From contig NC_079907.1 in the NCBI RefSeq assembly GCF_024868665.1, positions 13,531,387 through 13,595,386 on the forward strand: a stretch of 64,000 bases of DNA, given 5' to 3'. The notes under the pieces are model-generated. The model saw only the letters and a program-made list of their open reading frames with translations. It was not told the origin of the DNA and ran no database searches. Of the stretch, positions 56,001-64,000 are shown piece after piece. Position numbers and translations under genes: made by a program. The DNA is from Triplophysa rosa. Taxonomy: Eukaryota; Chordata; Actinopteri; Cypriniformes; Nemacheilidae. Each line of letters opens with the position of its first letter. The first letter of the stretch is position 1.

Positions 56001-57488
56001 AAGAGAATCGAGATGACAAATCAGCTCGACAGCACATGGCAACATCAACATTAGAGTTTAAATATCAAACATCTGTTCATCATTTGCTGTTTAGTTAAAG
56101 AATGTTTATGAGATAATACTTGTCATCTAAAGTGTGCAGTGATGTAATAGCGGTTCACCTGCATTGTTTTATTGGAATGTTAAGAAAACCTCAGGCCTTT
56201 GCACGGCACAATCTCATATCACGAAAGCAAAACAGATTTCATGTTAACATTAATATTACTTATGGGTCGTGTCAAGTTTGTGCAATACTGGCGTTCCAAT
56301 CACCTCCATGAAATTGGAATTGACCGCTCCATCACATCCACTGCATTCCAGCAGAAAGAAAGCAGCTGCCATTATCATTTATAATTACAAATGACCTCAT
56401 GGGACCACTGAGTATTGCTCATTGATTTCCGGCTCGGCAATGCTTTTCTGAGCAAATATGTCCTTTCATTGGGTATATAAATAGAACAAAGGCATGACGA
56501 TGTCAATGTTAAATGCATCATATGTAATTCAGCAATCTTTCGACTGAAAAACAACAATAACAAGGTTGATGTGCTTATAATGCGACTTTAACAAGTTGTA
56601 CTCAATACAAATCTAATACAATAAAACAGCTACCACGCATTTCAATAAAAATGTCAAGATCTTGTACCTGTGTGTTCTCTTATAGTTACAGGTTTTTTGG
56701 TTTTGCACATGGTCTTGCGTGTGCTGTCTGGTATCACTGCCCTCATTTGCCCTTCTTGTTTGTCTCAATTTATATTCTCTCTGGGTGTCTGTTCTGTGCT
56801 GGTTCATTCTTTTGTTTCTAATTGTGGCCTGTATGTTTGTTAGTGCTGCCCTTCTGATCGCTCTGTCAAATTACACAGTTTTTGTCCCTGGTTTTACAGC
56901 TTTGTTTTCTTTTCCTGTTTTGTCGTACCGTGGGTTGGTTTTATTTTGCAAACACTGTTGCTAGGCTTGGACACTTTTTTTATTTGGCTTCCATTAAAGT
57001 TTTACCTATATGTTGCCTTTGTGTGATTTGGGTCTGTTTTGCACCTGAAGAAAAGGTTCTCTATAATAGCCTTTCACAGTATTTTAATGGTTCCATCAGG
57101 TTCATACAAATTCATGCATTTTATGATTTTTTTAGGTTAATGCAAATTCAGATTGGATAAGCCCCATTGGAAACTGTTGTTTAATGCCAATAAACTGATA
57201 AATTTCATTAGTACATTCTGTGACATTCTGCACATTTTATTAACGTGTCAAGATGCTACATTACTTAGCAACCTGCAATTACTCACTGTGTCACAACTGT
57301 CTATTTCAATCATAATAAAATTTTACTAATTGTACTATAAGCAACACTGGTTCAAAAGCACTTCCTGAATCAGTTTTTTGACACTACACTTGTGGAATTA
57401 CAAAAATGTTTTTATAAACCTACAACTATGATGTTGCCCCACTTTTTCATGTAACTTTTCCAAGTTTGAAGCGGAGGTAACTATTTCA

Positions 57489-58133
57489 TGTCATGATCCT
57501 GCCTCTCCTTGTCTTGGTTTTCAGGTCTTGTGGCAGGATCATGTCAGACCCATCTGTTTTATGTGGAGAAAAGGGCATGGCATTGTTTTGATTTTGTAAT
57601 GCCATGCTCTCTCTCCGGTGTCTCGTCCTTCTGACCCCGCCCCCTTGTATCTCCGTCAGCTCCCCATTAGTGTTATCCCGTTCACCTGTCCCGTCTGCTT
57701 CCCGCTTGTTTTCCCATTAGTTCTGAGTCTTGTCACCTGCCAGTCTCTGTCCCTGTGCAATCTCCCCTCATCAACGTTTCCCTACTTAGTGTCTCTGTTT
57801 CCCTCACACCTTGTCGGTTCATTCCTTCCTGTCTCCCGTATCCTGCGTGTTTTCCTGCCCGTGGGTCGAACCGTGGATTTACTGTTTGGATTGCCATTGT
57901 TTCCCTTCGTGTTTTGGATTACCCTGTTCCCTTCGTGTTTGGACTATTATTTATTATTATTATTTTCTTGGACCTTGTTTTGTTATTCCCTCTCGAGGAA
58001 GTTTTTAGTTTTGATTCTTGTTTGGTTTGTAGTGTTTTCCCCCATTGTGGGTTTTTGTTTGTCTCTTTTAATAAAGAGTGTTTTTGTTAACCCTTTGTCT
58101 GCCTGCGCTTGGGTTCTGTCCGATCTCATGACA
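57489..58133 (+). mobile_element. Solo LTR related to the element at 629-5941
   Basis: A 645-bp sequence starts TGTCATGATCC and ends CTCATGACA. It is flanked by identical atttca hexamers (57483-57488 and 58134-58139). It carries AATAAA at 58070-58075 and shares blocks such as tgttttatgtggaga, tctccggtgt and gttaaccc with the LTRs at 629 and 5489. No second LTR or internal region is present. The 217-codon open frame at 57618-58271 runs across its right end and is not a gene. Confidence 0.85.
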
Positions 58134-58155
58134 ATTTCATGCATTCTGACTTCTT

Positions 58156-58262
58156 TAGGCCTGATTCACATTTCTTTCTCTCTTCAAATGACCCGTGGTG
58201 CGTCTACATTTAAAATAACTAATATGCCCGCGGAAAAGATGCAAAATGTGAATCGGGCCTTA
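58156..58262. mobile_element. Very short MITE (107 bp)
   Basis: The left end taggcctgattcacattt and the right end aaatgtgaatcgggcctta are imperfect inverted repeats. The body is only about 70 bp. It lies 22 bp beyond the solo LTR. Confidence 0.7.
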
Positions 58263-59665
58263 CACTGCTAAACATGCTGGCTTCTCAAGCTTAACATGGT
58301 CGGCTTGTCCAAAAAAGAGTTGAACATAAGAGGTAGTACTTCTGTGCTCGATTTACTCTGCCAGGGTTCGTACAGGTTTATTAAAGTTTTTTTCGAACAT
58401 GGATTCACCTTTTGTAACAAGGGTTTTTAGTCCCTTATTGGACAATTCTCCCTGAAAAGCATGCCCAAGCGTCATCCAGCGAGCGAAAGAGCACGCCAAC
58501 AAGACAACCAGCCAAGAGAGAGAAAGAGCACATCAATGCCACTTCACTCGGCTAATGGAAGTTTAGCTGTGTTTGTTTGCTCACTGCATTTCGGTGATGA
58601 ATGTTAATTAAAAGGTGGATATAACGCTGGATTTGTAGATATTTAAAACTAATAGATGGCACAGTCCCAGTGCTAAAAGATGCCGGACAAGAACCGCACA
58701 CGATAAGTCAAACTAAGTCATATGTCTGTGTTTTGTTGGCAATCGGCATGAATGTGCATAATGTAAACAACAAGAAATTATAGTGAATCAATACGATGAT
58801 GTATTGTGTGGTCGTGATGTATTTCCGCCTCCAGGCGCTCGTCTATTTCCAGAAATAATCGTGCAGCCGTACCTGTCTTTTATAAATTTGATCAAACGAA
58901 ATACTCTTAGAAGATACGAAGTAAGTAATACTACTATTTAGGTACTCAAGATTAATATGAGGTTGGCAGAGACTGCGTGTGTTACCTCATCTTTAACTGA
59001 AATACTAGAAAGTTTATAAACTTCTGTCACAGAACACAGCCTGCGCTTGATGTGCTCTCACATTCATGCAGCTTAAAAAGCTCTCAAAGGAAAGCCGTGT
59101 GTGACTTACAGTACCGAAGAGAAAACAAGCAAATTGCTTTGCCTATAGCAATAAGCGCTAATTAGTCTGGCTAAGTCGTCCATTTTGCATTAGGTTCTCT
59201 TTGCACGTAACACACCTTAATTGCCTCTCCTTAGTTTCATGCCTCCTGTTGAGAACACAGCAGCATTTCTTTAACAGCGGGAAAACAATGCTAATGCTAA
59301 CCCGGCAGAATAGCTGCTAGGGAGACGAGCAGCCCTTCAGAAAAGAAGCCTTTACAAGAGGATGTTTGCTCTATATTGTTCATAAAAGCCAGCACATAGG
59401 CCTAAACCTTTGCTTTACAGTGGGAGGGAACTCTGGGAAAAGCCTTTCACTGAGGCAAATATCACTCTCCAACATTAGGTGTTATCTTTTGACGGGAAAA
59501 CAACAGAGTATATGGCAAAGCAGAGTCGGAAGCAGAACGGCATGATATGAGAGAGCATCTCAGGAACAGGCTTTACATAATTTATATCCCATATTCCCCC
59601 TTCTCTTTTAAGAGGCATTACCAGGAATATCAGGCATTCCAACACAGCCTAATGGTCATAAACTG

Positions 59666-59666
<1 letters not shown>

Positions 59667-59708
<42 letters not shown>
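59667..59708. repeat. TG microsatellite
   Basis: About 21 uninterrupted TG units, directly abutting the repeat unit at 59709-59982. Confidence 0.95.
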
Positions 59709-59710
<2 letters not shown>

Positions 59711-59982
59711 AAGGGTAAACCCTACGGTATGGGGACAAAATGTCCCCACAAAGATGGCAATATCCAAAACCCTTAAAACCCTTTTCCTTGTGGGGACATT
59801 TTTTTGTCCCCATGAGGAAACAAGCTTATAAATCATACAGAATTAACTTTTGTGAAAATCTAAAAGAGCAGACAGTTGTGTGTGATTGTTAGGGTTAGGA
59901 GTAAGGAATTTGATATACAGTTTGTACAGTATAAAAACCATTGCGTCTATGGAATGTCCTCATAAAACATGGAAACCCAACA
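59709..59982. repeat. Dispersed repeat between two TG microsatellites
   Basis: Contains the paired motifs ggggacaaaatgtcccc and ggggacatttttttgtcccc, each a near-palindrome, and ends with tcataaaacatggaaaccca. TG repeats lie immediately on both sides. Confidence 0.65.
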
Positions 59983-59993
59983 TGTGTGTGCGG

Positions 59994-60025
<32 letters not shown>

Positions 60026-60050
60026 GTGTGTGTGTGCGTGTGTGTGCGTT
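59983..60050. repeat. TG microsatellite with CG interruptions
   Basis: A (TG)n tract interrupted by cgg and cg, on the other side of the repeat at 59709-59982. Confidence 0.9.
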
Positions 60051-60457
60051 ACAGTGCAAAACATTGGTTGATTATTTACAGCACAGGATGAGTAAACTAG
60101 ACATTTCCGATAATCTGTGTTGCCAAATATTTTTGTTTCTCAATCTCAAAACTTCTGTGTATTAAGTACTGCATCATCCACAGAATACATAGGCCTACTT
60201 CTTTTAAAGATGTAAAATCTACCATGTCTTACTGCTTCATTTCAATTTACTAATGATGAATTGTGCCCACTGATATTTGTTTATTTGCACACGCTGTCTG
60301 CCTTGTCTTAGCACCTGCTTTGCAATGCAAATTGGGTAACGGCACAAACTAGCTAAAAAAAAAAAAACTATGCAAGCGCTAAACGCAACCTGAACCTTGG
60401 TTCTGAGTGATAGGATGTGAAGGATGAAACAGACTGCTACAATCTGGTACACTTTAA

Positions 60458-61345
60458 AGGAAGAGTTCAATAAAAATAAGAATTCTCTCATAATTTACTC
60501 AACCTCGTGCCATCCCAGAAAGTATATGTCTAACTTTCCTCAGTTGAAAACAAATATTTTATTTTTTAATATTGATCATGCATATACAGTACAACAACCC
60601 TGCATACAGTATACAAAAACCCTGGTCCAGAAGCACTTCCTGTTTCAACACAACAAATAACAACCAACAGAACATTTAGAACTGAATCTAAACATCTTTA
60701 TATGTATTATATATTTTTATTTATATAGTATATGTATCTATATACATTTCTGTATATATGTGAAAAAACAGAAAGTGCTCCAGGGAAATGTTTAGTGTTT
60801 AAATTTTGGAATGGGGTACCATATACCACTATATTCTAACATGTTTAAGCTCGAAAAAAGTAGATTCATCAATCATAAAAGTAATCTAAATGATTTCAAA
60901 AGGGTAATAGTCTTTTGAGGAGAAATGACAGGAGAAACCTGTTATTTTAAACTGAAAGCAATGAAATTCATATCATCACCTTTAAATTAAAATATGGTGA
61001 CACATCGATGACTTCTCTTTAGTTTAGTTATGTTGTCGTATAATATTGTCAACATGAAACATGCAAAAAATAAATAGATTTAAAACTACTTTTTAGCTGC
61101 CATATTTGAATTTACTGCTGATTTCGGTTTGTTATGGTTTTATTTTCACAACTATTGTTTAGCTTCAGAAGACATTTATTAATCCACCAGAGTCATTTGG
61201 ATTGCTTTTACGATGGATGTGTGTGCTTTTAGAGTTTCAACGTGTTGAATCGTGTATAAAACATTTGCATTTCAATAAACAAATCATTTGTTAGTGTTCA
61301 ACTGAAGAAAGGAAGTCATATAGTACATCTGGAACGGCATAAGGG
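60458..61345. repeat. Probable split GTTCACCCAAAAATGA family copy
   Basis: The left part ttaaaggaagagttcaataa with ctcataatttactcaacctc and the right part gaaggaagtcatatagtaca resemble the two ends of the family. About 600 bp of unrelated AT-rich sequence separates them. Confidence 0.4.
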
Positions 61346-62358
61346 TAAAATTGAATTGAATGAAATTTTCATTTCTATTTCTCAATCCACGTTGTCTGTT
61401 TACTGTATTTCCTTTTCTTTATTATATACATTAAATGACTACTCCCAAACAACTGGAAAATCCGCACAAACATACCATTAATATAGAATTGATTAATTAT
61501 TACTTCCCTATTTTAGCACAGATATCACCTGGTTAAGCCGAATTTGTAGATGGCTAGTGACATTTTGCGCTGAAAAGTACCCCAACTGTTCTGCTAATGT
61601 GTCCCTCAGAAAGCATTTGGTGGTGTTTTTTAATTCAGCGCGTATAAGTGCATGAGAAAATGACTTAGAACAGCACACGTCTCTTTTGTGAGGGTGTGGA
61701 TTAGCTCAAGATGGCATTCAGAGAGCTTTTCAATCCCACCCCACTCCCCCTTTCCCATAATAGGATAACCAAAATGTCTAATAAAGAGCCATCATTTGTG
61801 CCATTCCAGCGCCTGCCTCAGCCATGCAGCAAACGCGTCTCGGTGGAGGGCAGATACACAGGTTAATGATGACACAGTTAGAATGTCAGGGCGCTGAGGG
61901 CACTTCATTCATTCATATTACACAGCTGCTGGAAACAGCTTAATGGACAGGATCCGAGGCCACGGCGCAGTATGAGGGCAGAAAACTGTAAAAGCAAGTA
62001 AAACATGGGCGAGCGAGGCACGGGAAAGAACTAGAAGAGAAAACCTTTTTCAGAGGGGATGGTCATTTGGATGGCAGTAATATCCGTCTGGGCGGGGATA
62101 GAGGGATGCTGTTAAGAGCCAGATTTGGCTTCAGATACACAGCGTGAAAATACACCAGAGCTCTCACTGAGATGGCAAGGCCTCATGTCACACAGTGCTC
62201 ACATGCAGTACAAAGCGTTGACTGATCGTTGCTTGTCAGTCACTATTTACTCTTTACAAGCCTGTATGAATTCATTTATTTCGAGTTAAAGGAAAAGTTC
62301 ACCTAAAACTTAAAATGATGTCATTGATTATTCACCCTCATGTCATTTTAGACCTGAA

Positions 62359-63407
62359 TATCGTCGCTGTCGGGCGGAAACCTCCTATGTCCAAATTTGG
62401 TCAATTTCATATTTTTTCACAAATCGATGCTATTGGTCAGTCCCCATGTGGGTATGTTATTTTTACAAATTATTAACCAATCTAAAGTGTTGAAAATAGC
62501 TTGAGAGCAAATCTCTTAACTCCATTGGACACTTCAACTGTCTGAGAAGTCTCGTAACTCCTCCTCTTCTTCACTCTGCGGGAGCCTCTCGGCATTACGT
62601 CTCCTGATTGAAAGTTTTTTAGACAATAACGAGTGAAAATAGTTAGGTTAGATACATTTGAGTAGGCCTGTTTTGTTAAAAATCGATAGCTGTAATGCTT
62701 CGGTGCAGAAGGAAGCCCGTGAGCCACGAAGGTAAGTTTGCGAGCAGATTCGGCTAATTTCCGCCTATTAGACAGCCTAGTCAGCTCATCGTTTTTTGTA
62801 TTACATCACTTATAGTTCTTAAACCTTTAAAATAGAGTTTAGGAAGATGTATGTAACCACAGTCGTTAGCTTTGGTTAACTATTGAAGCCTTTTCTCTTA
62901 TAAAGAGGCTCAACGCGACCGCCGACTTTATTTGCGTGCAGATTAATTTCCGCCTATATTAGACAGCCTGTTTAAAGTTTTATTTTGGTATTGCATCACT
63001 CATAGCTATAACGTTTAAAATAGCGTTTAGGAAGATGTATGTAACCACAATCATTAGCTTTCATTAGCTCTTAAAGCCTCGTCTCTTGTCAAAAGGCTCA
63101 ACGCGACCACAGACTTTGATGAACACTGCTGGCAGCAGCGACGTATGTGTCCGTACCATTCTTATCAATGACAGCGAAATCTCGTATCTCCCTGCTCCCA
63201 AGTCATAAACCTTGTATCTCCGATTAAACATGGTTTTGGGGAAATGTTGTGCTAATGTTGGTACACAACAGTATATGATAGCAATATAAGGTATAATACC
63301 AACTTTAACGATACAATGTTTAATAACTCAAAAAATATGCAGTTTTTTTTATTTTCTGAAAAAAAATGGCTTTGGAGATGCGAGGATTCCGCCCAACAGC
63401 GACGATA
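62359..63407. mobile_element. TIR element with tandemly duplicated interior
   Basis: The left end tatcgtcgctgtcgggcgga and the reverse complement of the right end (tatcgtcgctgttgggcgga) match over about 30 bp with few differences. The interior includes two diverged direct copies of a segment of about 185 bp (about 62742-62935 and 62936-63120). No transposase is visible. The exact junction is ambiguous because ATAT could be target duplication or TIR. Confidence 0.75.
62742..63120. repeat. Direct duplication, about 185-190 bp per copy
   Basis: Shared blocks in the same order in both copies: taatttccgcctat, tagacagcct, ggaagatgtatgtaaccaca and aggctcaacgcgacc. The copies differ at many single positions and by short indels, so the duplication is not recent. 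Confidence 0.75.
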
Positions 63408-64000
63408 TGTCTCTTTCTACAGTGGAATACAAAAGAAGATATTATAGAAGATAAATGTGAAATTGTGTCCAAACAATGGGCGTCAATGGGGGCTAATGTT
63501 GTTTGGCTACCAATGTTCTTCTTTTGTGTTCTGCAGAAGAAAGGAAGTCATACAGATTTGGAATAACATGAGGGTGAGTAAATGATGAAACAATTTTCAT
63601 TTTTAGGTGAACTATCCGGTTGAGCTCTAGGAAGGAACACCATTCAGAATGCACAAAACATCACAAAAGTACTCCGTATGAATCATGCTCTTTTTCTAAA
63701 GACATATGAGAGAATTGTGTTAAGGAAAGACGGAAATTCAAGTCGTTATGTGCTAATAATCGTTATCGAGGATTTGCTGCAAACTCACTTAATGTTTTGT
63801 TAATGTGGAGATTCATCCTGGAATGGATCAATGGCTCATTGAAAATAACTGGTTTAAAAAGAACGATTTATTCACTTTTACTGGTTTAGTTCTCCAGTTC
63901 AGCCCACTGTTCAATGTTCCGTATCTCACTGAGAGGAAAGGTTATCAATAAATAATGAATTAAACTTCTGACGTCTTTAAATATAATCCATGAGACGCAT

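Larger units (their letters stand above)
62287..63625. mobile_element. GTTCACCCAAAAATGA element split by a 1-kb TIR element
   Basis: The left part (62287-62358: aaaagttcacctaaaactta, ttattcaccctcatgtcatt) and the right part (63409-63625: aaaagaagatattatagaag, gtgagtaaatgatgaaacaa, ttttaggtgaactatc) reconstitute one family copy around the insertion at 62359-63407. Confidence 0.75.
42891..64000. other. Presumed fam20c intron or 5' flank, no coding exon found
   Basis: Twenty-one kilobases upstream of the first fam20c exon seen. I searched by eye on the - strand for the preceding FAM20C exons, expected to encode a block ending FKPMK, and did not find them. The region is a mosaic of transposons (listed separately) and less AT-rich single-copy DNA (near 44.1-44.6, 46.9-47.6, 54.1-54.6, 59.1-59.5 and 61.7-62.2 kb). 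Which part is intron depends on where the missing exons lie. Confidence 0.5.

Noticed and set aside
57618..58271. 217-codon open frame rich in Leu, Phe, Ser and Pro
   Set aside because: It runs through the solo LTR and out of its right end, so it is a fortuitous frame in a pyrimidine-rich LTR and not a membrane protein.

Overview
This is 64 kb of vertebrate nuclear DNA, almost certainly from a teleost and probably from a cyprinid-type fish. Three things support this. The genes are split into short exons with GT/AG introns. The recognisable proteins are fish-like orthologues of vertebrate genes. The intergenic and intronic DNA is full of TIR-bearing hAT-, Tc1- and Harbinger-type elements, tRNA-derived SINEs and an L2/CR1-like LINE, as is usual in cyprinids. 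The species assignment is inference.

Four host genes can be read exon by exon. On the + strand, atpaf2 (7792-9644, 8 coding exons, 290 codons) encodes a mitochondrial F1-ATPase assembly factor. It is followed after only 683 bp by tom1l2 (10328-18574, 15 coding exons, 527 codons), which encodes a VHS-GAT endosomal adaptor with a probable 3.2-kb 3' UTR. On the - strand, foxl3 (29060-26731, 3 coding exons, 228 codons) encodes a FOXL2-related forkhead factor linked to germline sex fate in fish. Also on the - strand, the 3' part of a fam20c gene (42890-36592, 7 coding exons seen, incomplete) encodes the kinase domain of the Golgi casein kinase. The 5' exons of fam20c were not found. The last 21 kb of the window (42.9-64 kb) therefore look like a long fam20c intron or 5' flank.

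The left end (629-5941) is a compact non-autonomous LTR retrotransposon. Its internal region is made largely of in-frame 27-bp and 33-bp tandem repeats, and its 3' LTR is split by an almost complete LINE. A related solo LTR lies at 57489-58133. Both LTR types start with a hairpin whose stem carries compensatory base changes. The gene-poor stretches are mosaics of nested transposons: a 2.56-kb hAT element with a perfect 8-bp target duplication that hosts another element, a degenerate Tc1, and a Harbinger-like element with the remains of a Myb/SANT protein.

The four genes do not form one pathway. Their arrangement is informative as synteny: atpaf2-tom1l2 corresponds to a human 17p11.2 block and foxl3-fam20c to a human 7p22.3 block. 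I found no operon-like or defence-like system; the most unusual signals are in the mobile elements.
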